A DNA stretch of 64,000 nucleotides from Candidatus Arcticimaribacter forsetii. Lineage in GTDB: Bacteria > Bacteroidota > Bacteroidia > Flavobacteriales > Flavobacteriaceae. Position numbers and translations under genes: made by a program. This document shows, one piece after another, positions 54,807-64,000 of this stretch (positions within the stretch are counted from its first letter, which is position 1; every line of letters begins with the position of its first letter). The notes below the pieces were generated by a model. It searched no databases, was not told the origin of the DNA, and saw only the letters and a program-made list of their open reading frames with translations. The DNA lies in the NCBI RefSeq assembly GCF_910589745.1, contig NZ_OU342399.1, positions 372,001-436,000 on the forward strand. The letters run 5' to 3'.

Positions 54807-55383
54807 AAATACCCTTTTTGTCATCTCTTTAGGGTTTTGTTTTGTAGGTTTAAATTCTTGCGAATCAGAATTCACTAAACTTGTTAAATCAGAAGCAGCC
54901 TCTGGTGAAAAATACACAAACCTAATCTTTGATATTGAAATGGGTCAAACGCAGAAAGACTTTTTTACAAAGTGTTGGGAATTAAACAAGAAAGGTTTAA
55001 TTAGTCAAGGACCCGGAAATCAGTCTGTTCAATATGATATTGATTCAACAAGTACTTTTTTCCCGTCAGACAAAAAAATTCAAATGCTTTTTTATGGGGT
55101 ATTTGATGAAAACAAAAAAATTGTTGGGATGAAGATGAAATTTTCATACGCTGCTTGGGCTCCATGGAATGAAGATTATCAGTCCGATGATCTAATTGAA
55201 CAGCTAACAAAGGATTTATTGAAACCATATCCAGGTAATGAATTCATAGATTTCGACACAAAAGATCCTGATCATCCCGCAAAGGTAAAAGTTGATGGAG
55301 ATCGACAAATTCAAATGTTTATTTTAGATGATCGATTTGTTGAGCTTAGAATCGAAAATACCCTTTTGAAATATAACCTGTAA
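54778..55383 (+). CDS. Lipoprotein of unknown function within the FG-GAP cluster
   Basis: A 201-residue lipoprotein from MKFSLRKFFRN, with lipobox LNSC (C28) followed by ESEFTK; an ATG two codons upstream is also possible. It overlaps the end of the first FG-GAP gene by 29 bases and ends eight bases before the second, so it is translated as part of the cluster. No domain is recognised. The mature part is alpha/beta with many aromatic residues (FSYAAWAPWNEDYQ) and a conserved-looking start, YTNLIFDIEMGQTQKDFF. Confidence 0.75.
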   Translation: MKFSLRKFFRNTLFVISLGFCFVGLNSCESEFTKLVKSEAASGEKYTNLIFDIEMGQTQKDFFTKCWELNKKGLISQGPGNQSVQYDIDSTSTFFPSDKKIQMLFYGVFDENKKIVGMKMKFSYAAWAPWNEDYQSDDLIEQLTKDLLKPYPGNEFIDFDTKDPDHPAKVKVDGDRQIQMFILDDRFVELRIENTLLKYNL

Positions 55384-55390
55384 CTCCCAA

Positions 55391-58300
55391 ATGAAAAAAT
55401 CTGTACATCTCTTTATTTCATTGACTTTATTAGTTTTAGTGTTTTCATGCTCTGATTCTAAAGAAAATGAACTCTTTCTTTTAAAAGATTTGGAGACTAT
55501 TGGAATGTCTTTTCAAAATGACCTTTCTTTCGATCAGAAATTTAATGTTTACACCTATAGAAACTACTATAATGGCGGTGGTGTTTCTTTAGGGGATATA
55601 AATAACGATGGACTCACAGATGTATACCTCACATCGAATCAAAAGCAAAACAAACTTTTTTTAAATCAAGGTAATTTTAAGTTTAAAGACATCACTGAAC
55701 AAGCAGGTGTTGGAGGGACAAAAGCTTGGTCAACTGGGGTAACAATGGTGGATATAAACTCGGACGGTTTTCTTGATATTTACGTGTGCAACTCCGGTGA
55801 TGTTGAAGGCGATAACAAGCAAAACGAATTTTTTATTAATAACGGAGACCTCACTTTTACAGAATCTGCAGAACAATACAATCTTGCGGACAAAGGTTTT
55901 TCTACGCATGCTTCTTTTTTTGATTATGATAAAGATGGTGATTTGGATGTATATCTTTTAAATAATTCTTATCAAGCAATTGGAAGTTTCGACTTAAGGA
56001 GAAACGAACGACCTAAACGTGACGAAAAAGGAGGGGATAAACTAATGCAAAATAACAATGGTGTTTTTACAGACGTTAGTGTTTCTGCAGGAATATATGG
56101 TAGTGTTATTGGATTTGGATTGGGTGTTAGTGTTGGTGATATAAATGGAGATGCCTGGGAGGATATTTTTGTTTCCAATGACTTTTTCGAAAGAGATTAT
56201 TTATACATAAACCAAAAAGATGGAACTTTTAAAGAGGATTTAACTTCTCAAATGCGTTCTATTAGCGGAGCTTCTATGGGAGCAGATATGGCAGACTTAA
56301 ATAACGATGGGTCAAACGATATTTTTGTAACAGAAATGCTTCCTTCGGAATATAAACGCCTCAAGACAGTAACAACATTCGAGGATTGGAATAAATATCA
56401 ATATGTTGTAAAAAACGGATACCATCATCAGTTTACAAGAAATATGCTCCATCTAAATAATGACAATGGAACCTTTAGTGAAATAGGACGTTTTACAGGA
56501 GTAGAAGCTTCAGATTGGAGTTGGGGTGCTTTATTTTTTGACATGGATAACGACGGTTACAAAGATCTTTTTATAGCCAATGGGATCTATCAAGATTTAA
56601 CAAACCAAGACTACCTTCAGTATGTTGCAAACGAAGAGGTAATGAAATCAATGATCGTTGATCAAAAGGTTGACTATAAAAGATTAATAGAAATAATTCC
56701 TTCAAACAAAGTTCCAAATCATTCCTACAAAAACCTTGGAAATTTAGAATTCGAATCGTTTTCAGCATCTGGACTTAATGTACCCAGTTTTTCAAATGGT
56801 TCTGCCTATGGCGATTTGGATAATGACGGTGATTTAGATTTGATTGTGAATAATGTAAATATGCCCTTATTTGTTTTTGAAAACAGAGCGGAACGTTTAA
56901 ATAATAATTTTTTAAAATTTGATTTAAAAGGATCTAAAAATAACAAACTCGCTGTAGGATCCATTATTAAAGTCATTACTCCCGAAAAAACAATTCATCA
57001 AGAAGTACAACCGGTTCGTGGGTTCCAGTCCAGTATGGAATCTATGCCTTTAGTTGGTTTAGGTAAATCTAAAATTGTAGATGTTGAGATTACTTGGCCC
57101 TCAGGCAAAACCTCCTTTTTCAATAACATTGAAACAAATCAGACTCTCGTTGCAACAGAAGAAGAAGCTGAGTTAAAGGAAGTTTTAACGGTCGATGAGT
57201 ATTCTTTATTTAAAATCAAAGAACAAGAAAACACCTATGTTCACAAGGAGAGCAATTTTGTAGATTTTCATAGAGACCGTTTAATTTATCATATGACCAG
57301 TACTCAAGGACCTCATATAGGATATGAAGACCTTGACAACGATGGTTTTAATGATTTAATTATTCCGGGTTCAAAAAATAATGAAGTTGTGTTTTCTAAA
57401 GGAACTTCCTCAGGTTTTTCTCCGTATGAAGCAATAAAAGATTTAAATCATCAAGCAAAATTGAAAAGTTCAGATTATTCAGATATTGCGGTTTTTGATG
57501 CAGATGGTGATTCCGATTTGGATATTTATTTAGCCTCAGGGGGTGTCGAAATTTCTGCTTTTTCTTCTTTTCTGTACGATGATTTATTGTTAAACGATGG
57601 TCAAGGAAATTTCACAAAAACAAATCAACAACTACCTTCAGTAGAAGCTAGAATTAATTCTGGAGTTGTTGAACACGCGGACATCGACGGGGATGGGGAT
57701 CAAGATTTATTTGTAGGGGAGCGTTCTAAAGTTGCTACCTATGGTTTACCAGGATCCGGATATTTGTTAGTTAATGATGGAACTGGTGTTTTTGAAGATA
57801 AAACTGCAACATTAGCAAAAGAATTAAAAGATGTCGGATTGATAACAGATGCCCTTTTTGTTGATTTAGACCAAGACAATGACCAAGATTTAATTGTAGT
57901 AGGAGAATTTATGTCCGTTACAATATTCGAAAATACTCCAGAAGGTTTCATAATAAATAAAAACCATGCACTTGCAAATAAAAAAGGATGGTGGAATACT
58001 ATCCATGGTGCAGATATAGATGGCGATGGGGATCTCGATTTTATATTAGGTAATCACGGAACCAATAGTAGGTTTAGAGCTTCTGATGAATTTCCAATTC
58101 GAATGTATTTAAACGATTTCGATTTAAATGGAGCTAAAGAAGGAGTTTTGACATTTAAAGCTGAGAACGGGAAATTTTATCCATTTGCCTTAAGACACAA
58201 TCTAATAGATCAAATGAAAAGTTTGAAAAAGAAGTTTCCTGATTTTGAATCTTTCAAAGATGCTGACATTGATGTTATTTTTTCTAAAGAACAAATGAAA

Positions 58301-58681
58301 GGAGTTCAGATTTCAGAGGTAAACACTTTAGAAACCCAGTTATGGATTAATAACGGAAACTTTTCATTTACTCCAATAGAATTACCAAATCATGTTCAAT
58401 TTAGCCCAGTATATGCTATTAATACAGCAGATTTTGATCAGGATGGAGATTTAGACATCGTAATGGGTGGAAATTTATATAATTCTAAACCGGAGGTTGG
58501 AATTTATGATGCATCTTACGGTGTTTATTTAGAAAACAAAGGTGACCTTAATTTTGAATTCCATACAGACGGAAAAGGTTTTTCTCTTCCGGGTCAAATT
58601 AGATCCATAGCAATCGACAATAATCAAATGATTGTAGCAAGAAATAGAGATAGTTTAAAAATTTACACCTGGAACAAATAA
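55391..58681 (+). CDS. FG-GAP/VCBS repeat lipoprotein with ASPIC/UnbV domain (copy 2)
   Basis: A 1096-residue paralog of the protein at 51552, with the lipobox LVFSC (C20) followed by SDSKENE. The opening (IGMSFQNDLSFDQKFNVYTYRNYYNGGGVSLGDINNDGL in shorter pieces) aligns almost residue for residue with copy 1. FG-GAP calcium loops recur across the whole length (DGDGDLD, DQDGDLD, DINGDA). The ASPIC/UnbV segment has RGFQSSMESMPLVGLG. It ends at an overlapping TAATG with copy 3, so the two are translationally coupled. Confidence 0.88.
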   Translation: MKKSVHLFISLTLLVLVFSCSDSKENELFLLKDLETIGMSFQNDLSFDQKFNVYTYRNYYNGGGVSLGDINNDGLTDVYLTSNQKQNKLFLNQGNFKFKDITEQAGVGGTKAWSTGVTMVDINSDGFLDIYVCNSGDVEGDNKQNEFFINNGDLTFTESAEQYNLADKGFSTHASFFDYDKDGDLDVYLLNNSYQAIGSFDLRRNERPKRDEKGGDKLMQNNNGVFTDVSVSAGIYGSVIGFGLGVSVGDINGDAWEDIFVSNDFFERDYLYINQKDGTFKEDLTSQMRSISGASMGADMADLNNDGSNDIFVTEMLPSEYKRLKTVTTFEDWNKYQYVVKNGYHHQFTRNMLHLNNDNGTFSEIGRFTGVEASDWSWGALFFDMDNDGYKDLFIANGIYQDLTNQDYLQYVANEEVMKSMIVDQKVDYKRLIEIIPSNKVPNHSYKNLGNLEFESFSASGLNVPSFSNGSAYGDLDNDGDLDLIVNNVNMPLFVFENRAERLNNNFLKFDLKGSKNNKLAVGSIIKVITPEKTIHQEVQPVRGFQSSMESMPLVGLGKSKIVDVEITWPSGKTSFFNNIETNQTLVATEEEAELKEVLTVDEYSLFKIKEQENTYVHKESNFVDFHRDRLIYHMTSTQGPHIGYEDLDNDGFNDLIIPGSKNNEVVFSKGTSSGFSPYEAIKDLNHQAKLKSSDYSDIAVFDADGDSDLDIYLASGGVEISAFSSFLYDDLLLNDGQGNFTKTNQQLPSVEARINSGVVEHADIDGDGDQDLFVGERSKVATYGLPGSGYLLVNDGTGVFEDKTATLAKELKDVGLITDALFVDLDQDNDQDLIVVGEFMSVTIFENTPEGFIINKNHALANKKGWWNTIHGADIDGDGDLDFILGNHGTNSRFRASDEFPIRMYLNDFDLNGAKEGVLTFKAENGKFYPFALRHNLIDQMKSLKKKFPDFESFKDADIDVIFSKEQMKGVQISEVNTLETQLWINNGNFSFTPIELPNHVQFSPVYAINTADFDQDGDLDIVMGGNLYNSKPEVGIYDASYGVYLENKGDLNFEFHTDGKGFSLPGQIRSIAIDNNQMIVARNRDSLKIYTWNK

Positions 58682-61600
58682 TGAAACACCTAAAACTCTA
58701 TTTTTTATTTTCCCTATTAATTTCTTTGCTCAGTTGCCAGGAAGAACAAGATGCTGTTAATTCGATTCCTTTTGTAACCTTGGGTAGTGAGCAAACAGGA
58801 ATTGATTTTAAAAACGAATTGACTTACTCCACCGGGCTAAATATTATTGAATATTTATACTATTACAATGGAGGAGGTGTTGCAGTCGGAGATATAAATA
58901 ATGATGGCCTTGAAGATTTATATTTTTCTGCCAATCAATTACCCGATCGATTATATCTAAATCAAGGTAATTTAAAATTTATTGACATTTCAGAATCAGC
59001 CGGTCTCGACATGCAGCCAACTTGGTCTAATGGAGTTTCCATGGAAGATGTAAACAACGACGGTTATCTAGATATATATGTAACCAAAGTAGGATTGTTT
59101 AATACCAATGGCTCCCATAATTTATTATACATAAACAACGGAGATAATTCTTTTACTGAGAAGGCAGAGGCTTATGGTTTAGCATTCTCAGGTTTTTCTA
59201 CACAAGCCACTTTTTTTGATTACGACAGAGATGGTGATTTAGATATGTATCTTTTAAACCACGGAATTCACTCCATTAGAAGCTATGGTACAACCAAAAA
59301 GCGATCCGACAAGGACAGTCTTTCTGGGGACCTTTTTTATGAAAATAAACTTAATGAAGGACGAGCATTTTTTGAAGATGTAACTGAATCTGCTAGTATA
59401 TATAGCAGTCCTTTGGGGTATGGATTGGCTGTTACTGCCTCTGATATTAATGGAGACGGTTGGATGGATTTATACATCGGAAATGATTTTCATGAAAATG
59501 ATTATGTATACATAAACAATAAAAATAAAACCTTTACAGAATCTGCCACTTCGTATATTAAACATACTTCTCGATTTACAATGGGAGTTGATTTTGCGGA
59601 TATGAACAACGATGGTTTATTTGATTTGTTTACTACCGATATGATGCCTTATGAAGCTAGTATTCTTTTGAAGTCTGGAGGAGAAGATACAGACAAGGTT
59701 ACACGCATTAAAAAAGACTTAGGGTTTGACCCTCAATTTTCGCGTAATCATTTTCATATCAAGAAAGAATATGGGGATTATTCAGAAATTGCTCTTCAAA
59801 ACGAAACATTTGCTACAGATTGGAGTTGGTCTGTTCTCTTACAAGACTTTGATAATGATGGTTTGAATGATATTTTCGTTTCTAATGGGATTGCTAAAAG
59901 ACCTAATGATTTAGATTATATTAAATATTTAAGTAATGTCGATTATGCTGCTTATGAAAAAACAGAAGATGACGACTTAAAAAAGGACTTAATAGACGAA
60001 ATGCCTGTTCTTAAGATTCCTAATATTTTATTCAAAAATGAAGGAGCTTTAAAATTCAGTAAAGTCAAAGAATCATTTGTGGGAAAACCATCGCTTACAA
60101 ATGGAACTGCATATAGTGATTTGGATAATGACGGAGATTTAGATTTAGTTTTAAATAACTTGAATTCTCCAGCATCTATTTTAGAAAACAAATCTTCTAC
60201 GGGGAATAATTATCTTTCTTTAACTCTAAAAGGAGATGCAGACTATTCCATCATAAAAGGAACAAAGGTTACCCTTTATGGAAATGGAAAGAAACTCATA
60301 AAAGAACAACAAACAACCAAAGGATTTCAGTCATCTTCTACTCAAAAATTATTTTATGGTTTAGGTGAAATCAATAAAATTGATTCTATTTCAGTTCAAT
60401 GGCCAGATGGAAAAACTCAGGAACTAGGTTCATATGAAACAAACCAGGAGATTACAATAGCTCGTGACATTAAACCCTATCAAAAATTAATTCCCTTTGA
60501 TTCAAATCCTCAATACAAACTTTCAGTTTTGCCCTTTAAGCACAAAGAGAATACCTATTTAGATTATGAAAGAGAACAGCTAATACCCGAGAAACTTTCT
60601 AAGGAGGGTCCTGCTGTAGTTTTAAATGATTTTAATGGCGATGGTATTGACGATTTGTATTTAGGAGGAGCGCGTTACCAGGAAGCTAAATTATATATTG
60701 GAACTAAAAACAACACCTTTGTAGAAAAAAAGACAGTTGACTTTATTAAAGACGTTAATTATGAAGATGTGGATGCAGCTTCATTTGATTTTGATAATGA
60801 TGGTGATCTAGATTTATATGTTGTAAGCGGAGGAAATGACTTTAAGGAAAATGAAAATTATTTAATTGATCGAATTTACCTTAACGATGGGAAGGCTAAT
60901 TTTAAAAGAATAAACATTTCCTTGCCAATGACAAACGGTGGAACTATTGAGGTCGGAGATTTTGACAACGATGGTTTCGACGATTTATTCATTGGTAGCA
61001 GATCTTTACCAGGAGCATATGGACTTAGTCCTTATAGTTTTATACTAAGGAATAGCGCTAAAATGAGCTTTGAAATGACTCTAAAAAGTCGATTGGGATT
61101 AGTAACCGATAGCGCATGGGGTGATTTAAACAACGACAACTTACTAGATTTAGTTATTGTTGGAGATTGGATGCCAATTACAGTCTTGATTAACAAAGGA
61201 GATCAGAAATTTGAAATTGCCAATAATGTTTTGAATTTAAACAATACAGAAGGCTTGTGGAATACAGTTTCAATTGAAGACATTAACAAGGATGGGTTCC
61301 TGGATATTTTAGCAGGAAATTCCGGATCTAATTTTAAATGGAAAGCTTCCATTGAAAATCCAGTATTTTTATATCTCGATGATTTTGATGAAAATGAACA
61401 ATTAGATCCCATTATATTCCATAATTATTTTGGTGATTATGTTCCTTTTTCTTCAAAAGATAACTTAGCAGGTCAACTTCCTTATATCAAGAAAAAATTT
61501 ACACAATATAAAAAGTTTTCCAAAGTAAGAACTATTGAAGATCTGACAGATAAAAAAGAAAATGATATTTTAGAAATCAAGAAAATTGTCGAGACTAGAT

Positions 61601-61959
61601 CAATGGTTTACCTTCAGAACAATTCTAAATTCGAAGGATACCCGCTTCCAGAAAAAGCACAGCTTAGTAGTATTGAAGATTTTTATTTAGACCGTTCAGA
61701 CGAAAATATAAAGTTATTTTATGTTGGAAATAATGATCAATATATTACTGATTTAGGAAACAGTTCCTCAAACACAGGGGGGGTGCTTTCTGACTGGAGT
61801 AATGAAACAAAGTCTTTTAAAGAAGATTTATTTTTACCACTTCCAATAGGAATAAACGCCAAAAGAATTATTAGTTTAAACAAACATACCAAGCTCATTA
61901 TGTCAAATAATGATTATGTATATTTATTGTCTAAAAATCATCCCAATGAAAATAAATAA
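58681..61959 (+). CDS. FG-GAP/VCBS repeat lipoprotein with ASPIC/UnbV domain (copy 3)
   Basis: A 1092-residue paralog of copies 1 and 2 with the lipobox LLSC (C19) and QEEQD, close to the known Bacteroidota surface-export signal. It has the same order: FG-GAP calcium loops, the ASPIC/UnbV domain with KGFQSSSTQKLFYGLG, then a second set of blades. It differs more than copies 1 and 2 do from one another, for example YYYNGGGVAVGDINNDG in place of the YTYRN(F/Y)YNG version. It overlaps the next gene's start by 14 bases. Confidence 0.88.
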   Translation: MKHLKLYFLFSLLISLLSCQEEQDAVNSIPFVTLGSEQTGIDFKNELTYSTGLNIIEYLYYYNGGGVAVGDINNDGLEDLYFSANQLPDRLYLNQGNLKFIDISESAGLDMQPTWSNGVSMEDVNNDGYLDIYVTKVGLFNTNGSHNLLYINNGDNSFTEKAEAYGLAFSGFSTQATFFDYDRDGDLDMYLLNHGIHSIRSYGTTKKRSDKDSLSGDLFYENKLNEGRAFFEDVTESASIYSSPLGYGLAVTASDINGDGWMDLYIGNDFHENDYVYINNKNKTFTESATSYIKHTSRFTMGVDFADMNNDGLFDLFTTDMMPYEASILLKSGGEDTDKVTRIKKDLGFDPQFSRNHFHIKKEYGDYSEIALQNETFATDWSWSVLLQDFDNDGLNDIFVSNGIAKRPNDLDYIKYLSNVDYAAYEKTEDDDLKKDLIDEMPVLKIPNILFKNEGALKFSKVKESFVGKPSLTNGTAYSDLDNDGDLDLVLNNLNSPASILENKSSTGNNYLSLTLKGDADYSIIKGTKVTLYGNGKKLIKEQQTTKGFQSSSTQKLFYGLGEINKIDSISVQWPDGKTQELGSYETNQEITIARDIKPYQKLIPFDSNPQYKLSVLPFKHKENTYLDYEREQLIPEKLSKEGPAVVLNDFNGDGIDDLYLGGARYQEAKLYIGTKNNTFVEKKTVDFIKDVNYEDVDAASFDFDNDGDLDLYVVSGGNDFKENENYLIDRIYLNDGKANFKRINISLPMTNGGTIEVGDFDNDGFDDLFIGSRSLPGAYGLSPYSFILRNSAKMSFEMTLKSRLGLVTDSAWGDLNNDNLLDLVIVGDWMPITVLINKGDQKFEIANNVLNLNNTEGLWNTVSIEDINKDGFLDILAGNSGSNFKWKASIENPVFLYLDDFDENEQLDPIIFHNYFGDYVPFSSKDNLAGQLPYIKKKFTQYKKFSKVRTIEDLTDKKENDILEIKKIVETRSMVYLQNNSKFEGYPLPEKAQLSSIEDFYLDRSDENIKLFYVGNNDQYITDLGNSSSNTGGVLSDWSNETKSFKEDLFLPLPIGINAKRIISLNKHTKLIMSNNDYVYLLSKNHPNENK

Positions 61960-63301
61960 ACCTATAGTTTTATTGTTTCTAGCATCTCTACTAATGTCTA
62001 GTTGTCAAAAAGATTTTAGTTATCTTAAAGAATTAGACGATCCAGAATGGGTTCAGTCCAATGTAAAAAACCTTACTGACATCATTGTATATGATATTTT
62101 TTCGCCTCCGGTGGCAAGTAGAGTTTATTTATATCCTACAATTGCAGCCTATCAAACAATGCAGTTAGCAAATCTAGATTCATATGCTTCATTAGTTGGT
62201 CAAGTAAAAGGATTAGAGCCATTACCGGCAAACCAAGATGAAGATGTTAATTACACTATAGCTTCTTTGCATGCTTTCAATGAAGTCGGAAGAGCGCTCA
62301 TTTTTTCGGAAGACAAGATGTTGATTTTTCAAGAAAATTTAGATGAGAAATTAAAAGAAAAAGGAGTTCCGAGATCGGTATTAAATGCATCAAAAGAATA
62401 CGGAGTTCAAGTAGCTGCACATATTTTGGAGTGGGCTAAAGGAGACCTATACAACCAGACTAGAACCTACCCAAAATATACCATTCAAGAAGAAGAGCAT
62501 TATTGGAAACCAACTCCCCCAGATTATATGGATGGTATCGAACCTCACTGGAACCAGATAAGAACAATGGCTTTGGATTCTGCAAATCAATTTCCTCCAA
62601 AACCACCATTAGCTTTTGATTTAAAAGAGGGAAGTCCATTTCAAATTCAGTTACAAGAAGTTTTTGAAATCCGTAATAAAATAACAGACGAACAATTAGA
62701 AATCGCAAAATTTTGGGACTGTAATCCATACGTAACTCATCATAGAGGACACGCTATGTTTGCAACAAAAAAAATTACCCCGGGTGGGCATTGGATCGGA
62801 ATTACATCTGTTGTGACCAGAAAGGCTAATAGTGATTTTGAAGCCACTCTCAATGCCTATACTAATGTTACCATTGCACTTTTTGACGCCTTTATAAGTT
62901 GTTGGGATGAAAAGTGGAATACACTAGTAGTTCGACCAGAAACATTAATTAATAAATATTACGACGAAGAATGGCTTCCTATTCTTCAAACTCCTCCTTT
63001 TCCAGAATATACCAGTGGGCATTCTGTAATTTCAAGAGCAGCAGCAATAACCCTTACCGATCTATTTGGCGATAATTTTGCATTCGATGACACTACAGAA
63101 ATTGAATATGGTTTGCCGGTTAGGTCGTTCAACTCCTTTATAGAAGCTTCGGAAGAAGCGGCTTTGTCAAGACTATATGGTGGAATACATTATATGATGG
63201 CGATCGAAGAAGGCGTAGCACAAGGAGAGCAAGTTGGAAAACATGTTGTAAATAAAATCCAAACTTACATTGGAGATAAAAAGAACCTAGCGATAAAATA
63301 A
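61946..63301 (+). CDS. Vanadium-dependent haloperoxidase / PAP2-type lipoprotein
   Basis: A 451-residue lipoprotein from MKINKPIVLL (12 open codons precede it), with lipobox LMSSC (C20) followed by QKDF, a close match to the surface-export signal. The C-terminal half has the vanadate/phosphate-site signature: KWNTLVVRPET, PEYTSGHSVISRAAA (H359) and LSRLYGGIHYMMAIEEGVAQG. These match VHPO and PAP2 phosphatases, which share the site; sequence alone does not tell halide oxidation from phosphatase action. It is coupled to the FG-GAP genes and followed two bases later by a transporter. Confidence 0.82.
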   Translation: MKINKPIVLLFLASLLMSSCQKDFSYLKELDDPEWVQSNVKNLTDIIVYDIFSPPVASRVYLYPTIAAYQTMQLANLDSYASLVGQVKGLEPLPANQDEDVNYTIASLHAFNEVGRALIFSEDKMLIFQENLDEKLKEKGVPRSVLNASKEYGVQVAAHILEWAKGDLYNQTRTYPKYTIQEEEHYWKPTPPDYMDGIEPHWNQIRTMALDSANQFPPKPPLAFDLKEGSPFQIQLQEVFEIRNKITDEQLEIAKFWDCNPYVTHHRGHAMFATKKITPGGHWIGITSVVTRKANSDFEATLNAYTNVTIALFDAFISCWDEKWNTLVVRPETLINKYYDEEWLPILQTPPFPEYTSGHSVISRAAAITLTDLFGDNFAFDDTTEIEYGLPVRSFNSFIEASEEAALSRLYGGIHYMMAIEEGVAQGEQVGKHVVNKIQTYIGDKKNLAIK

Positions 63302-63303
63302 TT

Positions 63304-64000
63304 ATGATAGAAAAAAAACAACTTTCTTTTTGGCAAATTTTAACCATGAACTTTGGATTCTTTGGGGTTCAATTTAGTTTTGGTTTACAACAAAGTAACA
63401 TGAGTGCCATATATCGTTACTTAGGAGCAAACGAAGCAGAACTTCCCATGTTATGGTTAGCAGGTCCAGTAACTGGACTTTTAGTTCAACCCGTAATTGG
63501 AGCAATTAGCGATGGTACTTGGTCCCCAAAGTTTGGAAGAAGAAAGCCGTTTTTTTTAATCGGTGCTTTAATTGCAAGTTTAGCATTAATAGCAATGCCT
63601 TTTTCAAGTACAATATGGATGGCAGCAAGTTTACTTTGGATCCTAGACGCAGCAAATAATATTGCTCTCGAGCCGTACCGTGCATTTGTTTCAGATAAGC
63701 TTCCAAAAAAACAATACTCGATTGGATTTTTAATGCAAAGTTTCTTTACAGGGCTTGGGAGCGTAATGTCAAACTTTACACCTGCCATATTAGTTTCTTT
63801 TGGAATATTAGCTTTAAGTGACAAAATGGATAATGGAATTCCAGTATCTACTTATTGGGCATTTGGAATCGGAGCAATTGCTTCAATAGGTACGATTCTA
63901 GTAACCGTATTAACCACATCAGAATACCCTCCAACAGAAGAAGAACTTGCGGTTATAAAAGCGAATAAAGAAAAGGGAAATGCTTTTTTAAGATCGCTTT
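63304..64000 (+). CDS. SLC45-like MFS sugar transporter (partial, 3' end outside window)
   Basis: The first 232 residues of a major-facilitator protein. Hydrophobic helices alternate with GAISDGTWSPKFGRRKPFF (the loop 2-3 motif with GRRKP) and LDAANNIALEPYRAFVSD. The latter is typical of the sucrose/maltose SLC45-like branch that also occurs in flavobacterial sugar loci. The gene starts two bases after the haloperoxidase stop. The frame runs through the window end. Sugar import across the inner membrane is likely; the exact sugar is unknown. Confidence 0.85.
   Translation, partial: MIEKKQLSFWQILTMNFGFFGVQFSFGLQQSNMSAIYRYLGANEAELPMLWLAGPVTGLLVQPVIGAISDGTWSPKFGRRKPFFLIGALIASLALIAMPFSSTIWMAASLLWILDAANNIALEPYRAFVSDKLPKKQYSIGFLMQSFFTGLGSVMSNFTPAILVSFGILALSDKMDNGIPVSTYWAFGIGAIASIGTILVTVLTTSEYPPTEEELAVIKANKEKGNAFLRSL

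Noticed and set aside
61910-61945. 12-codon extension of the haloperoxidase-like gene
   Set aside because: It lies inside the end of FG-GAP copy 3 and would place residues before a good lipoprotein signal.

Overview
The window comes from an AT-rich Bacteroidota genome, most likely a marine member of the Flavobacteriaceae. Support comes from the SusC/SusD pair, an ActABCDEF alternative complex III next to cytochrome oxidase, many lipoproteins with acidic residues after the lipobox cysteine, and Bacteroidota-type -7 boxes (TAnnTTTG) in front of several genes. Genus and species cannot be fixed from the sequence alone.

Layout. 1-3523: a large membrane protein of the DUF2723 / glycosyltransferase-117 type on the minus strand, cut by the window edge. 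3632-3772: tRNA-Gln(TTG) with promoter and terminator. 3940-6204: aconitase. 6362-7161: a 58-aa membrane microprotein and a secreted rhodanese. 7270-11124: an orphan ExbB/TolQ-like protein, then a His/Cys-rich small protein, a TonB-dependent receptor and an acidic lipoprotein that look like one outer-membrane import unit. 11219-13537: a small island holding an M48-type peptidase with a near-perfect TPR array and two tiny genes, bounded by an imperfect 24-bp direct repeat that is the 3' end of a short Smr-domain gene.

13939-21474: one long minus-strand sulfate-assimilation operon: DUF2061, APS reductase, CysD, CysN, a sulfite reductase with a HEPN tail, uroporphyrinogen-III methyltransferase, siroheme synthase and a ferredoxin-NADP reductase. 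Together these take sulfate through APS to sulfide and make the siroheme cofactor. A divergent Rrf2-type regulator with repeated ATAGGAT half-sites probably controls it. 22044-24659: a MoxR/chelatase-like ATPase and a VWA protein. 24733-27113: a diheme cytochrome and a parallel beta-helix protein. 27361-31971: rimP-nusA-infB behind a hairpin-plus-U-run leader. 32541-43672: the actABCDEF-coxBA respiratory operon, passing electrons from quinol through alternative complex III to oxygen. 43773-45726: ruvB and queG.

45723-64000: a LacI-controlled uptake locus: LacI regulator with a perfect 16-bp palindrome in the divergent intergenic region, SusC, SusD, three large paralogous FG-GAP/ASPIC-UnbV lipoproteins, one unknown lipoprotein, a vanadium-haloperoxidase/PAP2-type lipoprotein, and the start of an SLC45-like MFS transporter. 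No glycoside hydrolase or lyase is present in the window, so this is not a textbook polysaccharide locus. It and the Smr-bounded island are the two places most likely to hold something undescribed.
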